Counted from the stretch's first letter, positions 5,287 to 11,440 are shown. The stretch: DNA of 11,440 nt from Candidatus Uhrbacteria bacterium (GCA_016208545.1 JACQXU010000051.1:1-11440), one strand, 5' to 3'. Notes: generated from the letters alone by a model not told the origin. Made by a program: numbers and translations.

Positions 5287-6360
5287 ATGAAAATACTATT
5301 AACAGGCGGAGGGACGCTTGGGTCTGTCACACCACTTTTGGCTCTTGTTGAAGCCTGGCGAAAACGCGATGTAAGTGTTGAATTTGTTTGGATCGGAACT
5401 AAAAATGGTCCAGAACGGAAACTCGTTGAAGAAGAATATGCGATTCGTTTTTTTCAAATTTCTGTTGCCAGATTTCCACGATATTTTTCGATCGAATTGT
5501 TGTTTCTTCCGATTCAGTTTTTGCGAGCCTTGATTGCAAGCGTAAAAGTGGTTATAAAAGAAAAACCAAATGTTGTGATTGGCGCTGGCGGATTTACGCA
5601 AGTGCCAGTGATTTTTTCTGCTTGGATTTTTGGTGTGTCGTCTGCGATTTTTCAGACAGATGTTCAGCCTCTGCTGTCAAACAAACTCGTAATTCCGTTT
5701 GTAAAAAATATATTCGTCGCATGGAAACAAACCGTTTCTTTTTTTTTAAAACCCAACACCAAACACCCAAAACCTATTTTTACAGGAGTCCCTGTTCGCG
5801 AGTCTTTGTTGCACGGTTCAAAAGGAAAGGCGATCGAACGTTTTCATTTAGATAAAAATAAATTGACTGTTTTAGTTTTTGGCGGAGGAACAGGCGCAGA
5901 ATGGTTGAATGAACAAATTTTTGAAATCGCGCCGCAACTTTGTAAAAAAGCAAACATTTTACATTTAACAGGAATTGGTAAACGAAGTGAGCTAGCGCAA
6001 GTTGAAGGATATGTTGCTGTTGAATCGCTTGGAAAAGAAATGGCCGATGTTTATGCAGTTGCTGATCTTGTTGTTGCTCGAGCTGGAATTGGAACAATTG
6101 CTGAACTTTCAGCTTTGCGTAAACCCGCGATTTTAATTCCACTTCCAAATTCTATTCAAGAAGATAATGCCAGTGCTTTGAAAGATTCTGCGCGAGTTTT
6201 GGTTCAGGAAAATATAACTTCGGAAATTTTATTAAAAGAAATTTGTTTGTTACTCAATAATTCGGATGTTCGCACTCAATACTCCTCGTGTATTAGTTCG
6301 ATTTTGCGTACTGATGTTGCTGATGATATAATTGATTATATAGTAACAAGTAGCAGGTAG
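5287..6360 (+). CDS. murG: UDP-GlcNAc:lipid I N-acetylglucosaminyltransferase MurG
   Basis: The protein has 357 residues, typical for MurG, a GT-B fold peripheral membrane enzyme that converts lipid I to lipid II. The N-terminal glycine loop reads GGGTLGSVTP (7-16). Next come GAGGF (99-103), FTGVPVR (165-171), the inter-domain VFGGGTGA (197-204), and the UDP-GlcNAc-binding region ARAGIGTIAEL (264-274) with LPNSIQEDNA (286-295). In well-studied MurGs the N-loop is GGTGGHxxP; here the histidine position is serine and a glycine is leucine. The other blocks are intact, so the enzyme is probably active with a lineage-specific loop. The last codons (VTSSR, stop) are encoded by the left arm of a GTAGTA inverted repeat. 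No Shine-Dalgarno; TAATTT at 5277-5282 is the only nearby -10-like word. Confidence 0.94.
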   Translation: MKILLTGGGTLGSVTPLLALVEAWRKRDVSVEFVWIGTKNGPERKLVEEEYAIRFFQISVARFPRYFSIELLFLPIQFLRALIASVKVVIKEKPNVVIGAGGFTQVPVIFSAWIFGVSSAIFQTDVQPLLSNKLVIPFVKNIFVAWKQTVSFFLKPNTKHPKPIFTGVPVRESLLHGSKGKAIERFHLDKNKLTVLVFGGGTGAEWLNEQIFEIAPQLCKKANILHLTGIGKRSELAQVEGYVAVESLGKEMADVYAVADLVVARAGIGTIAELSALRKPAILIPLPNSIQEDNASALKDSARVLVQENITSEILLKEICLLLNNSDVRTQYSSCISSILRTDVADDIIDYIVTSSR

Positions 6361-6430
6361 TAAGTATTAGGTAGTAGGTATACGCGTAAAAACAAAAGCA
6401 AGTATACCTACTACTTACTACCTACTACTT
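6348..6430. repeat. GTAGTA-type inverted-repeat element, copy 2
   Basis: The left arm (6348-6383) and right arm (6402-6430) are inverted repeats that match well except for one extra 7-nt unit in the left arm and two substitutions. The 18-nt loop contains GTAAAAACAAAAGC (6386-6399), 13 of 14 identical to the loop of the element at 2830-2921. The right arm is again followed by a short pyrimidine-rich stretch ending in TTCCT just before an ATG (6445). The murG stop codon (6358-6360) is inside the left arm. Confidence 0.8.
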
Positions 6431-6435
6431 ATTAT
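6430..6435 (+). promoter_or_regulatory. Possible -10 box of the DoxX-like gene
   Basis: TATTAT ends 9 nt before the ATG at 6445, which would place the transcription start within about 3 nt of the start codon. No good -35 is present at 17 nt because that position is in the right arm of the inverted repeat. The match could be chance. Confidence 0.3.
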
Positions 6436-6444
6436 CACCTTCCT

Positions 6445-6828
6445 ATGTCTTCAAACAAAAAAATTGAGTGGATTTTGAGAATTGCAGTTGCTGGAGAATT
6501 TATCGGCCACGGCGTTTTAGCAGTTCAAGGAAAGCCAGCGTGGATCGAATGGTTTTCTGTGTTTGGTATTTCTGATGTTGCTCTAGCTACGCAACTTCTT
6601 ACGCTAGTCGGGACGCTCGATATTGTGCTTGCGATTATTGTTTTGCTTCGTCCGGTTCGGCTAGCGCTTTTGTGGATGTCAATTTGGGGATTTTGGACTG
6701 CGATTTTGCGTCCGATTGTCGGCGAATCCGGATGGGATTTTATTGAACGGTTTGCAAATTGGGGAGCGCCGCTTGCGTTATTGTTCCTTGTCGGTTGGCC
6801 AAAAAACGTAAAAGAATGGTTGCGTTAA
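6445..6828 (+). CDS. DoxX-like integral membrane protein
   Basis: The protein has 127 residues with four hydrophobic segments (roughly 9-27, 47-67, 71-89 and 105-118), the size and layout of the DoxX family. The first helix carries the R-I-A-V-A-G-E-F-I-G-H-G pattern seen at the start of DoxX-like proteins, followed by an amphipathic W-I-E-W-F loop. DoxX-like proteins are small membrane proteins of mostly unclear function; some are linked to respiratory or redox systems. It follows a repeat element after murG and ends at a strong terminator, so it may be the last gene of the mraY-ftsW-murG unit or have its own weak promoter. There is no Shine-Dalgarno. The family call is by pattern only. Confidence 0.65.
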   Translation: MSSNKKIEWILRIAVAGEFIGHGVLAVQGKPAWIEWFSVFGISDVALATQLLTLVGTLDIVLAIIVLLRPVRLALLWMSIWGFWTAILRPIVGESGWDFIERFANWGAPLALLFLVGWPKNVKEWLR

Positions 6829-6829
6829 T

Positions 6830-6876
6830 AAAAAACACTCACTAAGCGACTTTGTTCGCTTAGTGAGTGTTTTTTT
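6830..6876. terminator. Bidirectional terminator between converging genes
   Basis: A perfect 20-bp stem (6830-6849 with 6856-6875) with a 6-nt loop has A-runs on the left and T-runs on the right, so it works as an intrinsic terminator in both directions. It ends the DoxX-like gene on the plus strand. The stop codon of the minus-strand zinc-ribbon gene (6875-6877) touches its right edge. Confidence 0.9.
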
Positions 6877-7000
6877 ATTCTTCTGGCTCTGCCTCTGTTT
6901 CTTCCGTTGCCGCTGGAGTTTCCGGTTCGCAATCAGGGCACATTTCTTTTTGTTCGTCTGTGCTTGCACCGCATGTTGTGCAGATTCCTGTTCCGTCCAT
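6875..7000 (-). CDS. 41-residue zinc-ribbon-like small protein with acidic tail
   Basis: Reading the minus strand from the ATG at 7000-6998 gives 41 residues. The first part has two CxxC knuckles, CTTC (residues 7-10) and CPDC (21-24), separated by ten residues, a minimal four-cysteine zinc-ribbon layout. The rest (25-41) is Glu/Pro/Thr/Ala-rich and very acidic, with no basic residue. It is flanked by a terminator exactly at its stop. TAACTT (plus-strand positions 7008-7013) lies 7 nt before the start and could give a leaderless transcript. The paired CxxC motifs, exact stop-terminator abutment and codon pattern argue for a real gene. Function unknown; it may be a small metal-binding or protein-binding factor. 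Confidence 0.75.
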   Translation of the reverse strand: MDGTGICTTCGASTDEQKEMCPDCEPETPAATEETEAEPEE

Positions 7001-7100
7001 AGAAATTAAGTTATTTGATTAGTATTGATATGTTACAAGATAAGTAAAAGTATCGCAATAGGTAATTAGAAGCTTATTTTTTGTCCTATTTCTTGTTCTA

Positions 7101-7129
7101 TTGCCAAATTTTAAAATTCTTGTTATATT
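7101..7129 (+). promoter_or_regulatory. Sigma-70-type promoter of the tRNA-Lys region
   Basis: TTGCCA (7101-7106, 5 of 6 to consensus), a 17-nt spacer and TATATT (7124-7129) with an upstream TGT (7121-7123) form a near-ideal extended promoter. Transcription should begin around 7136, about 20 nt before the first, broken tRNA copy. It is the only good promoter before the intact tRNA at 7351. The remaining spacer 7001-7100 shows no other gene. Confidence 0.7.
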
Positions 7130-7155
7130 TTCGTGGTTCATTTTGAATATTTAAT

Positions 7156-7213
7156 GCGCCGGTAGCTCAGCGGTAGAGCAAGAGCCTTTTAAGCTCGTGG
7201 CCGTGGGTTCGAT
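7156..7213 (+). pseudogene. Broken tRNA-Lys copy (5' 58 nt)
   Basis: These 58 nt are identical to positions 1-58 of the intact tRNA-Lys at 7351: acceptor 5' strand, D-arm, anticodon arm with TTT, variable loop and T-arm up to TTCGAT. The identity extends 2 nt upstream (AT). It then breaks off in the T-loop into unrelated sequence. After about 96 nt an ATCCCCACCC (7308-7317) reappears, matching the rest of the T-arm, but the acceptor 3' strand and CCA are absent. The copy therefore cannot form a mature tRNA by itself. It lies between the promoter and the functional gene. Confidence 0.85.
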
Positions 7214-7350
7214 GTGTGAGTGAGCGAGAGGATAGGTCAAGCCAAAGGCTTGAACTATCCCGAGCGAACGAACGCAATATGGCCGAGCCGCAAACGGCGA
7301 GAGCCATATCCCCACCCATGTGTGGGGATCGTCAGTACAACTTAACTTAT
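7214..7350. other. 137-nt hairpin-rich insert between tRNA-Lys copies
   Basis: Three hairpins follow one another: 7230-7243/7247-7260 (14 bp, one mismatch, AAA loop), 7277-7283/7303-7309 enclosing 7287-7290/7295-7298 (CAAA loop), and 7308-7315/7322-7329 (8 bp). The second and third share the AT at 7308-7309. The last hairpin's left arm contains the 10-nt word ATCCCCACCC also present in the tRNA T-arm. No ORF or known element was recognised. The insert must be transcribed if the intact tRNA uses the promoter at 7101-7129. Confidence 0.7.
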
Positions 7351-7425
7351 GCGCCGGTAGCTCAGCGGTAGAGCAAGAGCCTTTTAAGCTCGTGGCCGTG
7401 GGTTCGATCCCCACCCGGCGCACCA
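7351..7425 (+). tRNA. tRNA-Lys (anticodon TTT)
   Basis: The 75 nt fold into a full cloverleaf with encoded CCA. The acceptor GCGCCGG pairs with CCGGCGC, the D-stem GCTC with GAGC, the anticodon loop is CTTTTAA (anticodon TTT, lysine AAA/AAG), and the T-stem GTGGG pairs with CCCAC around TTCGATC. The discriminator base is A. The outermost anticodon-stem pair is an A-G mismatch. No promoter lies immediately upstream; the nearest good one is before the broken copy at 7156, so the precursor probably includes that copy and the insert. Confidence 0.95.
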
Positions 7426-7447
7426 TTAAACATTTCTATAACACTCT

Positions 7448-9526
7448 TTATCCGCTTATCAAGTTTTTTGTTCCGGTTTTTTTTGACATGCCTTTGAGAG
7501 GCAGACTCACATGAAATGTGGTTCCTTTTCCTACTTTTGACGTAAACCAAATTTTCCCGCCAGTAAAATCCAAAATAGATTTTACAATATAAAGACCCAG
7601 GCCGTTTCCATACGGTGAAATTGTTCTTGCGTTATCCGCTCTGAAAAGTTTTGAGAAAATTTTATCTTGTGCGTTCAGTGGAATGCCTATGCCTGTGTCG
7701 CTCACTGTAAGCAATAAATCATTCAGACGGCTAACAAGACCAATCTTCACACTTCCGCCGCATGGAGTGTATTGAATTGCATTAGTTAGAAGATTTTGTA
7801 AAATAATAAATATGAGTTCAGGATCCGTGAAAATGTATTTTTGCGTTATGCTATAATTTTTTTTCAAAAAGATTTTATGTTTTTTTATTTTTGGATCAAG
7901 TAATACTAGACATTTATCTACCAATTTGGCTAAATTTGTTCGTTTCGGCTCAACTTTAAACGTTCCCATCTCGATCCTAGATACATTTAACAAAGCGTTT
8001 ACAAGAGCAATCATTCGTTGATTTGCATCAATGATTTCTTTTGCAAGTTGTTTTTGTTCTTTTGTGAGCGTGCCCGAGGCTTTGTCTACTAGCAATTCCG
8101 AAAACCATTTTATTCCTGAAAGCGGAGTTTTGAGTTGATGAGAGGCAAGCGAGACAAATTCACTTTTCGCTTTGTCTACTTCTGCGGCTTGAGTGATGTT
8201 TTCATGCATTCCAACAACGTATTCGATTTTTTCACCCAATCCTTTTACGGGAAACAAAACCGAACGAATGCAAATTTCTTTATCCGGCAATTTTGGATTC
8301 ATTCTGTGAGCGTTGTACCAAATTTTTGGAAATTCAATTATTTCACCTTTGAACAATCGCTCGAATAATTTTCCGTATCCAGCTTTTGCGAGAAGTGGAT
8401 CATGAAATATATTGTAATCAGGCGGCGGAGACGAACCAAATAGTTTAATAAAAGATTTATTGACTCTTAACATACTCCCGTCCGCTTTTCCAAGTGCAAT
8501 TGCGTACGGATTCAGATCAATAATGTTTTGAGTAATTGCTGATTCTCTTTCTAAAGTTAATAGCAGTTCTTTTTCTTTTTTTTCAGTTTGAATAGTCTGC
8601 AATGCTAATGCGATACCACCGAAGAGTTCTCTCAGTAATTTTATTTCCTTAGAATTAAAGATTTTATCTTTATCTGAACTTACTGAAAAAATAGCCAAAA
8701 CTTTTCTTTTAATAACAATTGGGAAAAATACAGTCGAAGTATCCCCGTAATTTATAACTTTTTTATGCCAAGCGCAAAATTTATTGTTTTTAGGAAACGA
8801 CGGTTTCAAGTCGTTTACGAAAACTATTTTATGAAATTTTATCGCCTGAACAATGTGGCAATATTTTTCCATTTTTTTTGTCCACGTGAATATTTTAAAT
8901 TTATTGATTAGAATTTTTGGTCCTTCTTTTGCAATTGGAATTATTTGGCTATTAGCTTCATCCACTTTTCCAATCCAGCAAAAGTCGTATTTTCTTGTTT
9001 TGTGAAGAATTTTGCAGGCTTGTTTCAGAAGTTTATCTTCGTTTTTTTCTTTTACAATCAATTGGTTGATTTTACTGATAGAATATAAAAGAGAAGTCAG
9101 TTGTTCGTTCAAATCAATATTATTATTTTTCTCTGTAATATCTTCAGCGACCGTTAAGAACCCTACGTTTTTGTTTTTTTCATATAGATTTACAAAATTA
9201 TTTTTAGTAACAACAACGTCTCCATTTTTTTTGTTCCATTTTAATTCGGAAGTTTTTGTTGGAAATACTTTTGTTTTTCCGTAGGTTTGCCAAAATTTTA
9301 TAAACTGTTTTCTGCTGTCAGGATGGACGATTTTTTTTGCAAGTTGAGGACTGTTTTCAAATTCAGCCGCTGAATACCCGAATATTTTTTTACAAGATGG
9401 ACTTACATATTCTATTTTATCGCGCGTGTTCACAATGAAAACTGCATTTTTTGATTTTTTCAAAAAATTTTTATACACAACATCCATATTTATATATGTG
9501 TGTGCGCTAAAGTTTTTCCTCCGCAT
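7448..9526 (-). CDS. Soluble PAS-GAF-PAS sensor histidine kinase
   Basis: The protein has 692 residues with no membrane segment, so it is cytoplasmic. Domain order is a PAS domain (about 15-133, ending in the usual EDITEK), a GAF-like domain (about 140-312, with C183, C223 and C251 scattered in it), a second PAS (about 325-447, ending ENITQ), HisKA (about 455-520) with phospho-acceptor H463 in ASHQLKTP, and HATPase_c (about 565-677). ATP-site boxes are N578/N582 in LQNLLTNAIQ, DTGIGIP (610-616), FSKLFRADN (624-632) and GNGLGLYIVK (640-649). All catalytic boxes are intact, so it should autophosphorylate. It has no receiver domain, and no response-regulator gene is in the window, making it an orphan here. 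It runs convergently toward the tRNA. M14 is an alternative start. Signal unknown. Confidence 0.93.
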   Translation of the reverse strand: MRRKNFSAHTYINMDVVYKNFLKKSKNAVFIVNTRDKIEYVSPSCKKIFGYSAAEFENSPQLAKKIVHPDSRKQFIKFWQTYGKTKVFPTKTSELKWNKKNGDVVVTKNNFVNLYEKNKNVGFLTVAEDITEKNNNIDLNEQLTSLLYSISKINQLIVKEKNEDKLLKQACKILHKTRKYDFCWIGKVDEANSQIIPIAKEGPKILINKFKIFTWTKKMEKYCHIVQAIKFHKIVFVNDLKPSFPKNNKFCAWHKKVINYGDTSTVFFPIVIKRKVLAIFSVSSDKDKIFNSKEIKLLRELFGGIALALQTIQTEKKEKELLLTLERESAITQNIIDLNPYAIALGKADGSMLRVNKSFIKLFGSSPPPDYNIFHDPLLAKAGYGKLFERLFKGEIIEFPKIWYNAHRMNPKLPDKEICIRSVLFPVKGLGEKIEYVVGMHENITQAAEVDKAKSEFVSLASHQLKTPLSGIKWFSELLVDKASGTLTKEQKQLAKEIIDANQRMIALVNALLNVSRIEMGTFKVEPKRTNLAKLVDKCLVLLDPKIKKHKIFLKKNYSITQKYIFTDPELIFIILQNLLTNAIQYTPCGGSVKIGLVSRLNDLLLTVSDTGIGIPLNAQDKIFSKLFRADNARTISPYGNGLGLYIVKSILDFTGGKIWFTSKVGKGTTFHVSLPLKGMSKKTGTKNLISG

Positions 9527-9558
9527 ATTTTTTTGAATTAAGACTTATCAACAAGTTA

Positions 9559-9587
9559 AATGTATACCCAATAATCACTAAATTCAA
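9559..9587 (-). promoter_or_regulatory. Possible promoter of the histidine kinase gene
   Basis: On the minus strand TTGAAT (plus 9582-9587) is followed by a 17-nt spacer and TACATT (plus 9559-9564), 32 nt upstream of the ATG. Both boxes are moderate matches. It lies in the 94-nt region shared with the divergent ATPase gene, so the two promoters may influence each other. Confidence 0.4.
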
Positions 9588-9605
9588 CAGTTAACAGCGA
9601 ATTTA

Positions 9606-9614
9606 TGTTAAACT
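9606..9614 (+). promoter_or_regulatory. Extended -10 promoter of the P-type ATPase gene (leaderless)
   Basis: TGT followed by TAAACT (9609-9614) gives an extended -10, with exactly 6 nt to the ATG at 9621. The transcription start should coincide with the start codon, giving a leaderless mRNA. No good -35 at 17 nt is present, which fits an extended -10 promoter. The layout copies that at 2171-2185. Confidence 0.55.
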
Positions 9615-9620
9615 GTTTTT

Positions 9621-11440
9621 ATGTCATCGCAGATTCTTTGGCACGCACAAACTTCGCAGGAGGCAATAAGCACGTTTCGTTCATCTAACAAAGGATTAAT
9701 GCGAAAAGAGATCGCGAAACGACGAGTTAAGCACGGATGGAATGAACTTCCAAAAGAAAAACCACTTTCGTGGCAAAGAGTTTTGTTTCGGCAAATTGCA
9801 AGCCCTTTGATTTTGGTTTTGATCTCTGCCGCAGTCGCTAGCGCATTATTTAGTGAATGGATTGACGCTGGCGTGATTTTTGCCGCTATTTTTATCAACA
9901 CTCTCATCGGTTTTATTCAGGAATTAAAATCCAGCCGGGCGCTCACAAGTTTACAGGCTTTGGTTCAGCCTTTGGCTCTAGTTTTGCGTGACGAAAAAGA
10001 AATTGAAATCCCGGCTCGTGAAGTTGTTCCTGGAGACATTTTGATTTTGCGCTTAGGTGATCAAATTTCAGCAGATGCTCGTTTAATCGAGAATTTTGAT
10101 TTACAAGTTAACGAGTCAATACTCACAGGAGAATCTCTTCCAATTGAAAAACAAATTCGTCCGCTTGATAAAGGAACAGCTCTTGCGGAACGCACAAATA
10201 TGCTTTACGGCGGTACAATGGTTGTTGGCGGACACGGAAAAGCCGTTGTTGTTGCAACTGGTTTTCAAACCGAGATTGGAAAAATCGCCGCTTTAATTTC
10301 TGAAACCAAAGAAACAAAAACACCTCTTCAAATTCAGCTGTCACATCTCGCTCGCAACATTTCATTGATCGTAATTTGTATATTAGTTGTTTTATTTTTA
10401 GTTGGTTTGATAACAGGCCACGGTGTATTTGAAATGTTTGAAATAAGTGTTGCTTTGGCTGTTGCCGCGATTCCAGAAGGCTTAGCTGTTTCAGTGACAA
10501 TTGTTCTTGCGATTGGAATGCAACGTATTTTGCGGCGGCGTTCGCTCGTTCGTAGGCTTGTTGCGGCAGAGACTCTCGGAAGTGTTTCTGTAATTTGTTC
10601 TGACAAAACCGGAACGATCACAGAAGGAAATATGCGCGTAGTTTCTGTTGTGGCAAATTTTGAAATGACAGAGGCTTTTGATCTTCGAGGACAAACTCAT
10701 CGCGGAATAATGTTGCGACTTCTTGAAACAATAGTTTTTTGCAATGACGCAAAAATTGCAAATGGAAAAAATGGGGAAGTTATGAGAGGAAGTGCGACAG
10801 AAATTGCGCTTTTGAAATTTGCGATGGATGTTGGAGTAGATCCAAACACTCTTCAAAAAAATCAACGCCTTGCTGATATTCCGTTTGATTCTGTCCGGAA
10901 ATTTATGGTTGTAGAAAATGCGTCAGACGGAGCATTTCGATTGTCTTTGAAAGGTGCTCCATCCAAGGTTTTAGCGTTTTGCGATTTGTCGCCGACGGAG
11001 CACGCTCGTTGGGAAAAACAAGTTGATGATCTTGCAAAACAAGGTTTGCGTTTGATTGCAGTTGCCACAAAAACAATTCGACAAAAGCGTGAACATATCA
11101 CAACAAATGATTTGTTCGGTTTTGAATTTCTTGGTTTGATCGCACTTGCCGATCCTTTGCGAGTTGATGCGAAAGAACAAATTGCCGCCGCTCTTAGGGC
11201 TGGAATTCGAACAGTGCTTGTGACAGGCGATCATCCTTTAACAGCGCGCGCAATTGCAAAACAAACCGGTTTGCCGTCAGAGCCGGAAAATATCGCTGTT
11301 GGTTCGCAGTTGGATCAGTGGAGCGATGAGGAACTCGCGCGTCGTGTGTCGCGTATTCGCATTTACGCTCGAGTTGAACCTCGCCACAAAATTAGAATTG
11401 TTACTGCGTGGAAAGAACGCGGAGAAGTTGTAGCGATGAC
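9621..11440 (+). CDS. P-type (P2A-like) cation-transporting ATPase, 3'-truncated by window
   Basis: The first 606 residues are present and the frame is open to the window edge. Parts in order: an N-terminal cation-ATPase domain with LRKE-like start (about 6-45), TM1-TM2 (about 59-100), the actuator domain with TGES (169-172), TM3-TM4 (about 247-303) with the ion-site motif PEGL (285-288), the phosphorylation site DKTGT with D328, a nucleotide-binding domain with KGAP (444-447), then DPLR (511-514) and VTGDHPLTA (534-542). The sequence stops just as the TGDGxND hinge motif would be expected. TM4 PEGL and overall order fit the P2A group of Ca2+/Mn2+ (SERCA/PMR1-like) pumps; CPx heavy-metal and KdpB types are excluded by the missing CPx motif. 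Exact ion unknown because TM5-TM6 are outside. The start is supported by an extended -10 six nt upstream. Confidence 0.93.
   Translation, partial: MSSQILWHAQTSQEAISTFRSSNKGLMRKEIAKRRVKHGWNELPKEKPLSWQRVLFRQIASPLILVLISAAVASALFSEWIDAGVIFAAIFINTLIGFIQELKSSRALTSLQALVQPLALVLRDEKEIEIPAREVVPGDILILRLGDQISADARLIENFDLQVNESILTGESLPIEKQIRPLDKGTALAERTNMLYGGTMVVGGHGKAVVVATGFQTEIGKIAALISETKETKTPLQIQLSHLARNISLIVICILVVLFLVGLITGHGVFEMFEISVALAVAAIPEGLAVSVTIVLAIGMQRILRRRSLVRRLVAAETLGSVSVICSDKTGTITEGNMRVVSVVANFEMTEAFDLRGQTHRGIMLRLLETIVFCNDAKIANGKNGEVMRGSATEIALLKFAMDVGVDPNTLQKNQRLADIPFDSVRKFMVVENASDGAFRLSLKGAPSKVLAFCDLSPTEHARWEKQVDDLAKQGLRLIAVATKTIRQKREHITTNDLFGFEFLGLIALADPLRVDAKEQIAAALRAGIRTVLVTGDHPLTARAIAKQTGLPSEPENIAVGSQLDQWSDEELARRVSRIRIYARVEPRHKIRIVTAWKERGEVVAM

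Noticed and set aside
5780..6148. Minus-strand 122-residue Gln/Leu-rich frame inside murG
   Set aside because: It is a frame shadow of murG, caused by codon bias, with no domain or start signal.
7156..7317. Copy 1 of tRNA-Lys as an intron-containing functional tRNA
   Set aside because: Even after removing the approximately 96-nt insert, the acceptor 3' strand and CCA are missing, so no cloverleaf can be completed from this copy alone.
7151..7426. Minus-strand 91-residue frame with RVGIEPTATSLKGSCSTA
   Set aside because: This is the antisense of the tRNA-Lys copies, a well-known spurious translation; the repeat within it simply mirrors the duplicated tRNA sequence.

Overview
The window looks like part of a small-genome bacterium of the Candidate Phyla Radiation (Patescibacteria). 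This is inferred from several things. Genes are compact and AT-leaning. No start codon has a recognisable Shine-Dalgarno sequence. The MurG N-terminal loop is divergent. There is a small three-membrane-segment protein and a 41-residue zinc-ribbon protein of kinds I associate with that group. TGA is used as a normal stop (for example at 1602-1604), so a TGA-as-glycine code is not indicated.

Layout. Positions 1-510 are a GC-rich, hairpin-dense stretch with no convincing protein gene. It contains two successive intrinsic terminators, and a perfect TATAAT lies between them, so it may hold two structured RNA units. A consensus-like promoter (516-544) then serves a two-gene operon: a winged-helix/GHKL-ATPase protein and a STAS-like (DUF4325) protein. 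A 182-bp palindromic element (1608-1789) separates that operon from rpmA (ribosomal protein L27) and its terminator. Next come a NifU-type Fe-S scaffold protein and an overlapping membrane protein, then the peptidoglycan genes mraY, ftsW and murG, a DoxX-like membrane protein, and a bidirectional terminator shared with a tiny minus-strand zinc-ribbon gene. From 7101 there is a tRNA promoter, a broken tRNA-Lys copy, a 137-nt hairpin-rich insert and an intact tRNA-Lys(TTT). A long minus-strand PAS-GAF-PAS histidine kinase follows, and then, divergently, a P2A-type cation-pumping ATPase that runs off the right edge.

How the genes relate. MraY and MurG make lipid I and lipid II on the inner face of the membrane, and FtsW polymerises lipid II during division, so the middle of the window is a reduced division/cell-wall cluster. 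The usual neighbours murC, murD, murE, murF and ftsQ are not in this window. The spaces between these genes are occupied by degenerate short-word repeats that often form long inverted repeats. These reach into coding ends: the murG stop and the ftsW start both lie in repeat DNA.

The most unusual signals are: (1) the tRNA-Lys gene with a promoter-proximal broken copy interrupted in its T-loop; (2) the GC-rich hairpin arrays at 1-510; (3) the large palindrome at 1608-1789 with a TACG apex; (4) two same-orientation copies of a GTAGTA-type inverted-repeat element placed just before start codons; and (5) recurring TGTTANNNT extended -10 boxes, two of them exactly 6 nt before an ATG, which implies leaderless transcripts.
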